Below are positions 8,582 to 18,442 of a DNA stretch of 64,000 nt, piece by piece. Source of the stretch: Clostridium rhizosphaerae (GTDB lineage Bacteria > Bacillota > Clostridia > Clostridiales > Clostridiaceae). The translations under genes and the position numbers were made by a program. Each line of letters starts with the position of its first letter. Positions within the stretch are counted from its first letter, which is position 1. Location: NCBI RefSeq assembly GCF_016765585.1, contig NZ_JAESWC010000002.1, positions 806,001 to 870,000 of the forward strand, in the 5' to 3' direction. The notes below the pieces were generated by a model. The model saw nothing but the letters and a program-made list of their open reading frames with translations, searched no databases and was not told where the DNA came from.

Positions 8582-9232
8582 ATGAAGAAATTATCCAGCA
8601 TTATACCAAAATACTCTGCACTTCCATTACTTTTGGTTGTTATCGTTAATTTTTCAGTGTATTCTGGGGTACGACTATTTTATAAAAATCGTATTTTTCA
8701 TACTTTAACCTCTTATTTAGATAATAAAATTCCGGTAATTCCAATTTTTGTTGTTGTTTATTTTGGCTGTTATCTTTTTTGGATTGTTAACTATATATTA
8801 ATCAGCCGCATAAGCAAAGAGCAGTGCTATCGTTTAGCCATAGCAGATTTGACCGGAAAACTAATTTGCGGTATTATATACATCGCTTATCCTACAACAA
8901 ATGTAAGACCAGATATAGCCTCTTCAGGCATATTTGTGGACATGCTTAAATTCTTATACAGTATAGATGCTGCAAATAATCTTTTTCCATCTATTCATGT
9001 TTTAGTAAGCTGGAACTGTTTTATTGGTATTAGAAACTCTGAATCTGTACCAAAATGGTACCGCTATTTTTCATTATTTACAGCAATAATGATATGTATT
9101 TCAACCTTAGCAACAAAACAGCATGTTTTAGTTGATGTTTTTGCAGGACTTATACTCTCGGAACTGACATGGCAATTTGCATTACGCTTGCAAATTAATA
9201 AAACAATAGATTCTTTTAATCAGGAGGCATAA
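8582..9232 (+). CDS. PAP2-superfamily membrane phosphatase
   Basis: About 216 residues with five or six hydrophobic segments. It carries the phosphatase signature pieces in order: TNVRP (C1-like), FPSIHVLVSWN (C2, with SIH in place of the more common SGH) and KQHVLVDVFAG (C3, His and Asp). Such enzymes hydrolyse lipid phosphates, for example undecaprenyl- or phosphatidyl-phosphates, or move head groups. The ATG at 8582 is chosen; a TTG at 8579 is better spaced from AAGGG. It is followed, with no gap, by a glycosyltransferase, so a role in cell-surface glycan assembly is likely. Confidence 0.75.
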   Translation: MKKLSSIIPKYSALPLLLVVIVNFSVYSGVRLFYKNRIFHTLTSYLDNKIPVIPIFVVVYFGCYLFWIVNYILISRISKEQCYRLAIADLTGKLICGIIYIAYPTTNVRPDIASSGIFVDMLKFLYSIDAANNLFPSIHVLVSWNCFIGIRNSESVPKWYRYFSLFTAIMICISTLATKQHVLVDVFAGLILSELTWQFALRLQINKTIDSFNQEA

Positions 9233-10249
9233 ATGAAAGTTCTAACAATAGCAATTCCTTGCTACAATTCGGCAGCTTATATGAATAAGGCTATAGAATC
9301 TCTGCTAATTGGAAGTGAGGATATAGAAATCTTAATTATAAATGATGGTTCAAAAGATAATACTTCAGTAATAGCCGACGAATATGAAAAAAAATATCCA
9401 AATATAATACGTGCAATTCATAAAGAAAACGGTGGCCACGGAGATGCCGTAAACACAGGCCTTAAAAACGCTTCGGGTTTATATTTTAAAGTTCTTGACA
9501 GCGATGATTGGTTTGATACGGAAAGTTTTAAAAAAGTACTTAATATATTAAGAGACATGATTAGCAGTTCCACACAATTGGACATGCTTATTGCAAATTA
9601 TGTATATGAAAATGTGAGTTTAGGAAAGTCAACAAGCATTAATTATAAAGGAGCAATGCCTGAAGAAAAAATATTTACCTGGAATGACTTGGGTTATCTT
9701 AAAGGCAGCCAGAATATATTGATGCACTCTGTCATTTATCGTACTGAGGTTCTTAGAAAGTGTAATCTTGAACTTCCAAAACATACCTTTTATGTTGACA
9801 ACATATTTGTATATAATCCGCTGCCTTATGTAAATTCAATATATTATGTAAACTTGGACCTTTACAGATACTTCATCGGAAGAGATGATCAATCTGTAAA
9901 TGAAAAGATAATGATTGCTCGTATAGACCAGCAGATTAAAGTAACGAAGATAATGATAGACAGCTATAATCCAGCCATTGTAAAATCCGAAAAACTTCGC
10001 AAATACATGGTTAAATATCTGGTTATGATGATGACAATTACTACTGTACTTTTATTGAAGGATAACACAGAGGAAAACTTAAATAAAAAGAAAGAACTTT
10101 GGAATTATCTAAATTACAAAAACAATAATTTATATAAGGAAGTCAGCAGATCCTTTCTAGGACTGTTTGTACAATTCAAAGGACTTATGGGAAGAAAGCT
10201 TATATTATTCGCTTATTCACTATCAAGAAAAGTCTTTGGATTTAATTAA
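9233..10249 (+). CDS. Family 2 glycosyltransferase
   Basis: The N-terminal 110 residues form a GT-A fold: LTIAIPCYNSAAYMNKAIESLL, then LIINDGSKDNT, then the metal-binding DSDDWF. The length (338 residues) is normal for a GT2. The start ATG directly abuts the stop of the PAP2 gene, with AGGAGG inside that gene's last codons, so the two are translationally coupled. The C-terminus has a weakly hydrophobic segment and no clear membrane anchor. Donor and acceptor are not determinable; the nearby UDP-galactopyranose mutase hints at surface polysaccharide work. Confidence 0.82.
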   Translation: MKVLTIAIPCYNSAAYMNKAIESLLIGSEDIEILIINDGSKDNTSVIADEYEKKYPNIIRAIHKENGGHGDAVNTGLKNASGLYFKVLDSDDWFDTESFKKVLNILRDMISSSTQLDMLIANYVYENVSLGKSTSINYKGAMPEEKIFTWNDLGYLKGSQNILMHSVIYRTEVLRKCNLELPKHTFYVDNIFVYNPLPYVNSIYYVNLDLYRYFIGRDDQSVNEKIMIARIDQQIKVTKIMIDSYNPAIVKSEKLRKYMVKYLVMMMTITTVLLLKDNTEENLNKKKELWNYLNYKNNNLYKEVSRSFLGLFVQFKGLMGRKLILFAYSLSRKVFGFN

Positions 10250-10275
10250 TCTAATATACAAAATATAATTAAAAT

Positions 10276-10518
10276 GGGCTGACTCAAAACAGCTAAACTT
10301 AGCGTGGTATTTGAATACGTAGAAACATTTGAGCAAGCAGCAATAAGACTTTAATTTAAAAATTTATAAAGCCGTTAAAAATCCTATATTGTCAGAGTGA
10401 AACGAGTTTATAGGATTTAGGCTTTATAAATTTTTTAATTATTAGTCTTATCTGCGAAGCGAACGTTTCCTAGAATTCAAATACCACGCGATAGGTTTAA
10501 GCTGTTTTGAGTCAGCCC
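10276..10518. repeat. 243-bp imperfect palindrome (giant hairpin)
   Basis: The ends GGGCTGACTCAAAACAGC and GCTGTTTTGAGTCAGCCC are exact inverse complements. The pairing continues inward through TAGCGTGGTATTTGAAT / ATTCAAATACCACGC, AATAAGACT / AGTCTTA, TTTATAAAGCC / GGCTTTATAAA and ATCCTATA / TATAGGAT. Only about 20 central bases are unpaired. It lies between convergent genes. The outer end resembles the terminator-like repeat at 22819. It contains no ORF, so it could be a miniature inverted-repeat element or a folded RNA. Confidence 0.8.
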
Positions 10519-10532
10519 CTTGTTTTAATTAA

Positions 10533-11651
10533 TTATTTTTGCTCTATTTCCTTTTCTACACATTTTAAAGCTTCTGCCACTACATTATGCATATCAAGAT
10601 ATTTATACATTCCAAGGCGGCCGCCAAAAATAACATTTGTTTCTTTATCAGAAAGAGTCTTATACTTTGCATAAAGGTTATTGTTTTTATCGTCATTCAT
10701 TGGGTAATAAGGTTCGTCTCCTCGTTTCCAGTTTGCAGGATACTCTTTTGTAATTACCGTTTTAGGATTTACTGTTCCATTTTCAGTTCCAAACTCAAAA
10801 TGCTTGTGCTCAATTATTCTTGTATAAGGTATTTCATATTCAGTATAATTAACTACTGCATTTCCCTGATAATTCTCAGCGTCAATAACTTCTGTTTCAA
10901 ATCTTAGTGAACGATATTCAAGTTCACCATATAAGTAATCATAATATTCATCAATCATTCCAGTAAAAACTATCTTATCCGCTAGACTACTCAATTCCTT
11001 GCGATCCTTGAAGAAATCAGTGTTAAGTTTCACTTCTATGCCTTCAAGCATTTTCTCAATAATCTTAGTATAACCACCAATTGGTATTCCCTGATACCTG
11101 TCGTTGAAGTAGTTGTTATCATAGGTAAACCGTACAGGCAGTCTTTTTATTATAAAGCTCGGAAGCTCTGTTGCTCTGCGCCCCCACTGCTTCTCTGTAT
11201 ATCCCTTAACAAGCTTTTCGTAAACATCTTTTCCAACAAGGCTTATAGCCTGCTGCTCAAGATTTTCAGGCTCAGTAATGCCTGCTTCCTCAATCTGCTG
11301 CTGTATTTTAGCCTTTGCCTCTTCAGGGGTTATTACTCCCCACATCTTATTGAAGGTATTCATGTTGAAAGGCATATTATAAAGCTCCGATTTGTACCTT
11401 GCAACCGGTGAATTTGTATATCTATTAAACTCAGCAAACTGATTTACATACTCCCAAATTTCTTTACTGCTGGTATGAAAAATATGTGCTCCATACATAT
11501 GTACCTGAATTCCATCAATCTCAGCTGTATATATATTTCCTGCAATATGTGAACGCTTGTCTATAACAAGGCATTTCTTGCCTCTTTTATTAGCTTCATA
11601 AGCAAAGGTTGCTCCAAACAGACCTGCTCCGACAATCAGATAATCGTACAT
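10533..11651 (-). CDS. glf: UDP-galactopyranose mutase
   Basis: 372 residues. The N-terminus YDYLIVGAGLFGATFAYEA is the FAD dinucleotide-binding site, and the family signatures GKKCLVIDKRSHIAGNIY, YGAHIFHTSSKEIWEYV, EKQWGR and the C-terminal FGGRLGMYKYLDMHNVV are all present. It converts UDP-galactopyranose to UDP-galactofuranose, the precursor of galactofuranose in surface glycans. The start is the ATG at 11651, with GAGGAGAA upstream; the longer in-frame TTG lies inside the ribosome-site region. The neighbouring convergent PAP2/GT2 pair may act in the same pathway. Confidence 0.95.
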   Translation of the reverse strand: MYDYLIVGAGLFGATFAYEANKRGKKCLVIDKRSHIAGNIYTAEIDGIQVHMYGAHIFHTSSKEIWEYVNQFAEFNRYTNSPVARYKSELYNMPFNMNTFNKMWGVITPEEAKAKIQQQIEEAGITEPENLEQQAISLVGKDVYEKLVKGYTEKQWGRRATELPSFIIKRLPVRFTYDNNYFNDRYQGIPIGGYTKIIEKMLEGIEVKLNTDFFKDRKELSSLADKIVFTGMIDEYYDYLYGELEYRSLRFETEVIDAENYQGNAVVNYTEYEIPYTRIIEHKHFEFGTENGTVNPKTVITKEYPANWKRGDEPYYPMNDDKNNNLYAKYKTLSDKETNVIFGGRLGMYKYLDMHNVVAEALKCVEKEIEQK

Positions 11652-11834
11652 GATAAATTCTCCTCGTATAATCAATTTCTTAAATGATAGTATATCATAA
11701 TTTTACAATAAGAAAAGCAGCAACTTATAATCATTGCTTAAAAAATTAATTAACATGATTTTAACCTTCAATTAACCAAAACAAAAACTAACCATAATAT
11801 ACTAAAAAAAAGAGATTATAAGGATGTGATTAGG

Positions 11835-11993
11835 GTGAAAAGTCCAATTACTTTTAAAGATTGGTTATATACAGCTGGTGTTCTTCTTATTGCCTGTATT
11901 GTCTTTCTTCTGCTTGATCAGCTGCCCTTCATCAGTGATACCTTTGACAAAATAGGCGCCTATTTCGAAATGCATAACAAATATATTTACTAA
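11835..11993 (+). CDS. Small single-span membrane protein (52 aa)
   Basis: GTG at 11835 with AAGGA ten bases upstream; an alternative GTG lies at 11826. The protein has an amphipathic N-terminus (KSPITFKDWLYT), one clear transmembrane segment (AGVLLIACIVFLLLDQLPFI), then a short polar tail ending in NKYIY. It sits between the divergently placed glf and the convergent ger operon, with an A-rich region in front. I do not recognise a family. The coding look (hydrophobic block, charged ends, clean ribosome site) supports a real gene. Confidence 0.5.
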   Translation: MKSPITFKDWLYTAGVLLIACIVFLLLDQLPFISDTFDKIGAYFEMHNKYIY

Positions 11994-12077
11994 AATGCTT
12001 ATAGAAACGTTAAAAGCGGTGACATGTGCCACCGCATGGCTGTTATATTATTTTAATGGTTCAGAACCTTTTAATAA

Positions 12078-13196
12078 TTATCGTATTACCCCATGATTGC
12101 TTATATTAACATTAACATTAACATCAAAAACTACATCCTTATAAGCATTTTCCCAATTAACCGTTTTCCAGTAGTTATTATGCTTTGCGCGTATAATATC
12201 ACCTATTCCTATGGGGTCACTGCCTACTTCTTGTGTATACTTCAAAACTTTTTCACAAATTTCTTTTATTTCTGCTGAAATAACCTCCTCGATATGTTGC
12301 TGAAAATCACTATCATACATTTCATTCCATTTAAATTCTGCAACAGTGGCGTTTAAATTTAATGATATATTAACTATAGGTTTATTGTCCAATATTTCTA
12401 CAGAAAGCTTACGTTTCACTTTATTAATATTTAAAGCGCATCCTTTCTTATTATTCTCCAATTCCTTTTCTTGGAGCCTTTTAGAAACAAAAACAGTGCC
12501 CTTCATTTTCCCCATCATAGCTAATAAGAAAGGGGTTTCTTTTGTATCAATTTTTCCTACTAATTTATCCCCAGAAAACAGTGCAGTACCGGTTACTTCA
12601 ACTCCCTTTCCTTTGTCTGTCTGAAGTTTTATAATTGGTGCTACAGGGTCTATACCTGGTGCAAAATACAGTGTGCTGAATTGAAATATCTTTGTCTCAG
12701 GCACATAGGATGACTTTATATTGCTCCTAATCAAATCATGAATATAAAATGCCGGCAACGGTTTATCTCCAAATCCTTGCAATGCTTCAAGCATTTCCTT
12801 AGGACTGCCCTCAGTTATTAAAACAAATGCAGTTGGAGGATCAGTAGAGTCACGTTCAATTACTTCTATCAAGTTATTAATCCCCTTGCTTGCTAGAGAA
12901 TCTTCTATTAAAAATTGCTGTATTTTTCCGCCTTCAACCACCTTAGCTGATGTTTTTCTCGCTTTTTCTCTAAATTCTCTAAGCATACCTGCATTTGAAT
13001 AAATTAATTCTGTTCTTTCTTTTGCAGTCAAATCAACTACAGGAATAGTAAAGGATATTAACATATCCTTTGTACTAGTTGATTCAAAACCTACCTGCAG
13101 TACAAATCCAGACTTTTCATATATCTTCTGATCCCAGCACCCAGATAAATTTATAGTCATTATTATAGTCAGCAAAAAAATTATTGTTTTTTTCAC
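12078..13196 (-). CDS. gerC: Spore germination lipoprotein, GerC/GerKC family
   Basis: 372 residues. The lipoprotein signal MKKTIIFLLTIIMTINLSGCWDQ ends in the lipobox LSGC followed by the WDQ typical of GerAC proteins. It is the third subunit of a germinant receptor, anchored to the outer face of the spore inner membrane. It starts one base after the gerB stop, in the order gerA-gerB-gerC. Length and late placement match the family. The germinant cannot be inferred. Confidence 0.9.
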   Translation of the reverse strand: MKKTIIFLLTIIMTINLSGCWDQKIYEKSGFVLQVGFESTSTKDMLISFTIPVVDLTAKERTELIYSNAGMLREFREKARKTSAKVVEGGKIQQFLIEDSLASKGINNLIEVIERDSTDPPTAFVLITEGSPKEMLEALQGFGDKPLPAFYIHDLIRSNIKSSYVPETKIFQFSTLYFAPGIDPVAPIIKLQTDKGKGVEVTGTALFSGDKLVGKIDTKETPFLLAMMGKMKGTVFVSKRLQEKELENNKKGCALNINKVKRKLSVEILDNKPIVNISLNLNATVAEFKWNEMYDSDFQQHIEEVISAEIKEICEKVLKYTQEVGSDPIGIGDIIRAKHNNYWKTVNWENAYKDVVFDVNVNVNISNHGVIR

Positions 13197-13197
13197 T

Positions 13198-14286
13198 TTA
13201 TATTTTCACCTTCTTTCTGAAAATAGAAATGAAAAAAGTGAAAATGATAATAGCCACTACTATCATTCCAATATTTCCTGCATATTCTGCATAAACATAA
13301 GTTGATTCAAAATCTTTAGGTATCCTGCTTATTATTATTTCTATTGCAACTATAATAAATAATAAAGGATTTCTTTTTTTTGTTTTAAACATCATTGAAA
13401 TACTATAATATGCTGAAAATAGATATGCTCGCACACTGGAAGCCATAGTAGGAAACCAAAATAGAATGTATAGTGTATCCAACCTTTCGATAATAGGTAC
13501 CTCAATTGCCTGCTCAATATTATAAACAGGAAACACAACCATACTTAACTTTTTTTCTCCAAACACCATTATTGAAACAATTACTGATAAAGCATAATAT
13601 ATTGTTGTAAAAATTAAAGCTGAACTCATATACTTAGGGACATTTTCTTTATCTTTAATATTAGGATATATAAATGCTATTAATTCAAATCCAAGAAATG
13701 AATATGAACTTATTTTAATTCCTTGTATTATTGGCATTAGACCTGCATTCCCAATTGGCATCAAATAAGTATATCTTGTATATTTAACAACTAATAATAA
13801 AGTTATAAACAAAATAAGATAAGAAAAAAGCAGCATGACCGCAAATCTGCAAACAACTTTTAATCCTTTTGAAATACCATATATTGTGGATAAAAGGATT
13901 AAAAAAGTAATAACTATAGGCGGCGTAAGCTTAAGTATAATAATATTTACAGCTTCCTCAAAAATTCTCAAGGTTACGCCTGTTATAAATAATAAATATA
14001 ATATAAACCCTAAATTGAGGATACTGCCTAAAATTTTTCCATAGGCAATATTATTTATTTCAAAAATTGTTTTATCTGAGTAGCTTTTTAATAAATATGT
14101 AATCAGTAAACCTTCAAATAAGCATGCACCACCTGCACCAATGATTGAAATCCAGCCATCATGACCTACCTTCTGTGCTAGAATAGAGGGGAAAGTTAAA
14201 ATTCCTATACCTATTTGCGCTGAAACTATGAAACCCATTAGCTGAACAGATGTAATTTCATGTTTAGGGTTATTCACCTTCACCAC
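13198..14286 (-). CDS. gerB: Spore germination permease-like protein, GerB/GerKB family
   Basis: 362 residues with ten predicted membrane helices of the APC-like GerB fold; the start ITSVQLMGFIVSAQIGIGILTFPSILAQKVGHDGWI is characteristic. GerB subunits bind the germinant, usually an amino acid. The reading frame overlaps the end of gerA by 17 bases. The start is one of several in-frame GTG codons (14286, 14283, 14277); 14283 has the best spacing from AGGAG inside gerA. The tight overlap points to a single transcript and equal stoichiometry. Confidence 0.9.
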   Translation of the reverse strand: MVKVNNPKHEITSVQLMGFIVSAQIGIGILTFPSILAQKVGHDGWISIIGAGGACLFEGLLITYLLKSYSDKTIFEINNIAYGKILGSILNLGFILYLLFITGVTLRIFEEAVNIIILKLTPPIVITFLILLSTIYGISKGLKVVCRFAVMLLFSYLILFITLLLVVKYTRYTYLMPIGNAGLMPIIQGIKISSYSFLGFELIAFIYPNIKDKENVPKYMSSALIFTTIYYALSVIVSIMVFGEKKLSMVVFPVYNIEQAIEVPIIERLDTLYILFWFPTMASSVRAYLFSAYYSISMMFKTKKRNPLLFIIVAIEIIISRIPKDFESTYVYAEYAGNIGMIVVAIIIFTFFISIFRKKVKI

Positions 14287-15805
14287 TTCTCCTTTTTTCT
14301 ATAGGTTGTGCTGTATTAGGTCTTCTTTTCATAAACTTCAAAGGAAATCTTATTATTGTATCCTTAATATCTTGGATTTTTAATGGCATTATTGGTGCAA
14401 AATAAGGTTGACCTAAGGATTCCAAGGATAATAAATGCATCAAAAGTAAAGAAAAACAGGTAATCATTCCTACAATTCCAAATAGAGATGCCATTAATAA
14501 AATAGAAATTCTTAGTACTGTTATTGTCATTCCAAACTCGTAGTTTGGAGTAACGTAAGATGCTATAGCCATTATTCCAACTACAATGATAAACAAATTA
14601 CTTACAATACCTGCAGATACTGCTGCCTGCCCAATTATAATACCTCCAACAACACCTATAGTGGCACCTATATATGTTGGAAGCCTTATTGAAGCTTCCC
14701 TGATCATTTGAACTGTAAATTCCATCATAAGCGCTTCAGCTACAGGAGGAAATGCAACAGCTGTCCTCGATTTACCTAATTGTACTAATATATCAGTTGG
14801 AATTAGGTAATATTGAAATGATGTAATAGAAATATATATGCCCGGTAGTGTTAGTGTAGTTATTACGCTAAGAAATCTCACAAATCTAATTATTGTACCG
14901 GGTATCCAATTACTGCTGTAATCATCAGGGGCATCAAAAAAAGAAGAAAAGGAAATAGGTGCTATCAGCGCATATGGAATACCATCTAATAGTACTACAA
15001 CTTTCCCCTCTAAAAGAGCTGCCACAGATCTATCTATCCTTTCAGTAGCTATATATTGAGGAAATACTGACAGTTTGGAATCTACTATCAGCTGTTCAAT
15101 ATAACCTATAGATAGCAATCCATCAATTTTTATATTACTAATCTTATTATAAAAGTTGTTTACTATTTCAGGGTTAGCTATCCCCTCAATATAAGCTATA
15201 GCTAAATTCTGATTTGTTAAATTTCCTAAAACTATAGATTTAAACTTAAGCTTACTGCTCTTAATTTTGCTTCTTAGCAGTGAAATATTTGTGTTTAGTG
15301 ACTCAATAAATCCATCATGAGGACCACGTACATTTTTTTCTCCATCAGGCTCGCTTATGACTCTTTTTTCTACATTCATCAAATCACATGCTACTGCAAA
15401 ACTAACTCCATCAAATAAAAAGACTATTTTTCCTTCAAGCACTGAAGTAACAACAGAATCAATATCATAGCATAATAAATTGTTTAGTGTAGGCAGATGT
15501 TCTATTATATTCTTGTCTGATAACATAGAATAGTCCATCATCATAAGCGGCCTTATAAAATCCCTTTGAAGCAAATCTGAATTTATAAATTCCTTAATAA
15601 ATATAAAACAGCCTCTTTTCATTTCTTTTAATGCCACTTGCTTTTTTATTATATCTGGACAATCAGTAAAATAGTAATTTAAAATTCTCAAATTATTATC
15701 TAACCTGAAATCCAGTCTCATACCCTTATTCAATGTCTGCCACATCCCTTTACGATATATACGTTTTGCAGTGCAAAATGCTTGACCTGTGTTTATTATA
15801 GTCAT
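14270..15805 (-). CDS. gerA: Spore germination protein, GerA/GerKA family
   Basis: 511 residues, the normal size. The N-terminal soluble part carries ...NYYFTDCPDIIKKQVAL and DGFIESLNTNISLLRSKIKSSKLKFK, and the membrane part has the hallmark PGIYISITSFQYYLIPTDILVQLGKSR and FPPVAEALMMEF motifs of the family. It forms, with GerB and GerC, the germinant-gated channel of the spore inner membrane. No convincing ribosome site precedes the ATG at 15805, so the start is less certain. Promoter not identified; sigma-G control in the forespore is expected from the family. Confidence 0.92.
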   Translation of the reverse strand: MTIINTGQAFCTAKRIYRKGMWQTLNKGMRLDFRLDNNLRILNYYFTDCPDIIKKQVALKEMKRGCFIFIKEFINSDLLQRDFIRPLMMMDYSMLSDKNIIEHLPTLNNLLCYDIDSVVTSVLEGKIVFLFDGVSFAVACDLMNVEKRVISEPDGEKNVRGPHDGFIESLNTNISLLRSKIKSSKLKFKSIVLGNLTNQNLAIAYIEGIANPEIVNNFYNKISNIKIDGLLSIGYIEQLIVDSKLSVFPQYIATERIDRSVAALLEGKVVVLLDGIPYALIAPISFSSFFDAPDDYSSNWIPGTIIRFVRFLSVITTLTLPGIYISITSFQYYLIPTDILVQLGKSRTAVAFPPVAEALMMEFTVQMIREASIRLPTYIGATIGVVGGIIIGQAAVSAGIVSNLFIIVVGIMAIASYVTPNYEFGMTITVLRISILLMASLFGIVGMITCFSLLLMHLLSLESLGQPYFAPIMPLKIQDIKDTIIRFPLKFMKRRPNTAQPIEKRRSGEGE

Positions 15806-15827
15806 GTTAATGTTTAATTATGTAGCA

Positions 15828-15866
15828 AAAAAATAGAACCTTCTATAATGAAGGTTCTATTTTTAT
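15828..15866. terminator. Intrinsic terminator
   Basis: Stem AATAGAACCTTC / GAAGGTTCTATT with T-tracts on both sides. It ends the minus-strand transcript of the zinc-ribbon gene (15863 onward) before gerA. Confidence 0.75.
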
Positions 15867-17398
15867 TCACTTGTATACTGCTTATAACTTGCTGAATCTT
15901 CTCCAGCCACCTTATCAAGCTTCCAGGAATAACCCTTTGTGTTGTCATAAACAAGGACATACACTGCTGCAATAGAAGAAGTTTTTTGTTTTCCTCCATC
16001 GTTATAAGTAATGGTTCCAGTAACAATCTTAACATTTTCCATTCCTTTTTTAGAGGACACTTTAGTAGTTTTAAAGGTTTTTGCTTCATCAGCTGTTATA
16101 GTGTGCTTATCGGAAAACCATAAAAACTGATAGCTTCCTTCTATTTGTGCATTTACAAGACTAGCTGCCACAACGTCCTTTGATACATCAGATATAGTGA
16201 CGCTTTCAGCTGTTGTCTTAGATTTTTTAACTAATTGTATTTTATCAAAAGACAGTGCATAGGTATAATCCGTTGAAAGCACTGCTTTTACTTCCCCTGC
16301 GCTGTTCTGTCTTTTAACAGTAACACTTAAATTTTTGCTCTGAGCATCAAACTTTTTATCAGCTATATCAATGCTCTTCGTAAAGCTGTCATTTACATAA
16401 AAACTCTTGCCTCCAAAAACGCCTGCATTGCTCACAGACTGCTCTATAGGCTCCTTTTTAATAAGTTCAAGCATTTTATCCTGTGAAAAGGATGGTGATA
16501 AAGCTAATACAAAATCCTCACTGCTGTTTCTCTCAATAGAAGCTATCTTCCAAGCCTCATTTTCAAAAACAAGATTACATTTTAATTTGCCTGCTGAGGC
16601 AATAATGCCGCTGTCTATGCCAGCATCAATAAGTGCTGTTTCCTTAAGATTGTCAAAATCCGGAGTTCTTGAATCCATTTTGAAAGTTTTAACATCTGCA
16701 TCGCTTAAGGCTTTTTCCTTATCACCTATATTTATATTTAATTTCTTAACTCCTTCAAGTATCTGATTTTCCTCCATACCTACCAACGGCTTTACAGAAG
16801 TATCCCCGGAGATAGTTATCTTATCATTAATTACCCACTTTTTATTATCATTCATTGTATACTGAAGCGCTAACAATGTTTTTACTTCAAGACTGCCGTT
16901 ATTTAAGTCTACAGCTATCTTTATATCGTCCTTTTTTTCACGCTTATTTGTATTTCTTTCACTTATACTTAGGCTTTTTATAAATCCTTTTTTAATATCA
17001 AAACTTGTCCCCTTCGGAAGTACTATAGCTTTTCCTATAAGATCCTCTTTTATTCTCCCTTCATCCACAGTTCTTCCTGAGAAATATAGATACCCTGCTC
17101 CCCCTGCTGCAATAATAACAATCAAGGTTATTAAGCTTATAACAACCTTTATGTTTTTAAAAGGCTTTACTAATGCTTTAAGAAATTTATCTCTTTTATA
17201 TTCTTTAATCTGCTTTTCAGTTATAACAGGCATTTTTAAGGTATCATACTTTTTTTCAGCGCTTGCAGCTTCCACGCCTGCAGCAGTAATTTCTTTTGTT
17301 TCTACAGATTCAGCTTCTTCAAGCTTTATTCCGCAGTAGGGGCAAAATTTCAGACCATTAATATTATCAAATTCACTTTTGCAGCTGTTACAAACCAT
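15863..17398 (-). CDS. Zinc-ribbon, single-span membrane protein (TcaA/YvbJ-like)
   Basis: 511 residues. A zinc ribbon opens the protein (CNSCKSEF...FCPYCG). A long polar linker follows, then one membrane helix at about 84-106 (VVISLITLIVIIAAGGAGYLYF). The remaining 400 residues would be outside the cell and contain repeated beta-rich segments. This is the layout of TcaA/YvbJ-like proteins, in which a cytoplasmic zinc ribbon is linked to extracytoplasmic modules. It is monocistronic, with a terminator at the end. Function unknown; a second protein of the same plan lies at 47941. Confidence 0.65.
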   Translation of the reverse strand: MVCNSCKSEFDNINGLKFCPYCGIKLEEAESVETKEITAAGVEAASAEKKYDTLKMPVITEKQIKEYKRDKFLKALVKPFKNIKVVISLITLIVIIAAGGAGYLYFSGRTVDEGRIKEDLIGKAIVLPKGTSFDIKKGFIKSLSISERNTNKREKKDDIKIAVDLNNGSLEVKTLLALQYTMNDNKKWVINDKITISGDTSVKPLVGMEENQILEGVKKLNINIGDKEKALSDADVKTFKMDSRTPDFDNLKETALIDAGIDSGIIASAGKLKCNLVFENEAWKIASIERNSSEDFVLALSPSFSQDKMLELIKKEPIEQSVSNAGVFGGKSFYVNDSFTKSIDIADKKFDAQSKNLSVTVKRQNSAGEVKAVLSTDYTYALSFDKIQLVKKSKTTAESVTISDVSKDVVAASLVNAQIEGSYQFLWFSDKHTITADEAKTFKTTKVSSKKGMENVKIVTGTITYNDGGKQKTSSIAAVYVLVYDNTKGYSWKLDKVAGEDSASYKQYTSE

Positions 17399-17619
17399 AA
17401 CTTTTCATCCTTTCAGTCATAATGCTGATTTATTTATCAAAATTTGTTGTTTAATCAAAATATTATAGAGATATTGTAACATACTGTACTATGTCTTGAG
17501 AATAACAACTTTTTTAATATATCCGCATAGAGTTATTAACTATTTTCGCACTTTATCATTCACACTTTTATTAAAAAAACATAATTTAATTTTATAGTAA
17601 TAATTATTGGAGGTTTACA

Positions 17620-18432
17620 ATGGGATATTACGTTAAAACCCCAACAAACGTAAAAATCTATGTAGAGGATTTAAACCCTGAAGGAAAAAAGACAATACTG
17701 TTCTTACATGGTTGGCCAGGCAGTAACAGATTGTTTGAATATCAATTTGACAAGCTTCCAAAACTAGGTTACAGATGCATAGGAATAGATACAAGAGGAT
17801 TTGGAAGTTCTGATAAACCCTGGTCAGGATATGATTATAATACACTTTCAGATGATGTCAGATATGTAATTGATACATTGGGATTGCATGATATTACTCT
17901 TGCAGGCCATTCAACCGGAGGTGCTATAGCTGCAAGGTATATGGGCAGGCATAAAGGTCATGGAATATCAAAGCTTGTTCTAGTTGACGCAGCAGCACCA
18001 AGTCTTATTAAGCGTCCTAATTTCCCTTATGGCTTAGATAAAGAGACGGTAGACCAAATAATAGAAGGTACTTATACAGACAGGCCTAAAATGCTGCGTG
18101 GTTTTGGAGATATATTCTTCTATAAACATATAACTGAAGCTTTCTCAGATTGGTTCTTCCAAATAGGATTACAGGCTGCCGGATGGTCTACTGCGGCAAT
18201 TGCAAATACTTGGCTGAATGAAGTGTTGTTTTCCGATTTGGAAGCTGTAAATGTTCCAACGTTAATTATTCATGGAATTCATGATAAGGTTGTTCCCTTT
18301 GAACTAGGTGAAGTCCAAAATAAAATGATAAAAGGATCAAAACTCCTGCCCTTCAATTATAGCGGCCACGCATCCTTTTATGATCAGAAAGATAAATTTA
18401 ATGAAGAGCTAGCAAGATTCATTGAAGAATAA
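17620..18432 (+). CDS. Alpha/beta hydrolase
   Basis: 270 residues of a classic alpha/beta hydrolase, close in length to haloperoxidase- or esterase-type enzymes. The oxyanion region is FLHGWPGSNRLF, the nucleophile elbow GHSTGG, the acid in IIHGIHDKVVP, and the histidine in YSGHASFYDQ. The substrate is unknown. GGAGG sits eight bases before ATG 17620. It stands alone, with a terminator after it. Confidence 0.88.
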   Translation: MGYYVKTPTNVKIYVEDLNPEGKKTILFLHGWPGSNRLFEYQFDKLPKLGYRCIGIDTRGFGSSDKPWSGYDYNTLSDDVRYVIDTLGLHDITLAGHSTGGAIAARYMGRHKGHGISKLVLVDAAAPSLIKRPNFPYGLDKETVDQIIEGTYTDRPKMLRGFGDIFFYKHITEAFSDWFFQIGLQAAGWSTAAIANTWLNEVLFSDLEAVNVPTLIIHGIHDKVVPFELGEVQNKMIKGSKLLPFNYSGHASFYDQKDKFNEELARFIEE

Positions 18433-18442
18433 TTTATCAATA

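Noticed and set aside
15814-16089. 91-codon minus-strand ORF
   Set aside because: It lies in another frame of the zinc-ribbon gene and its terminator.
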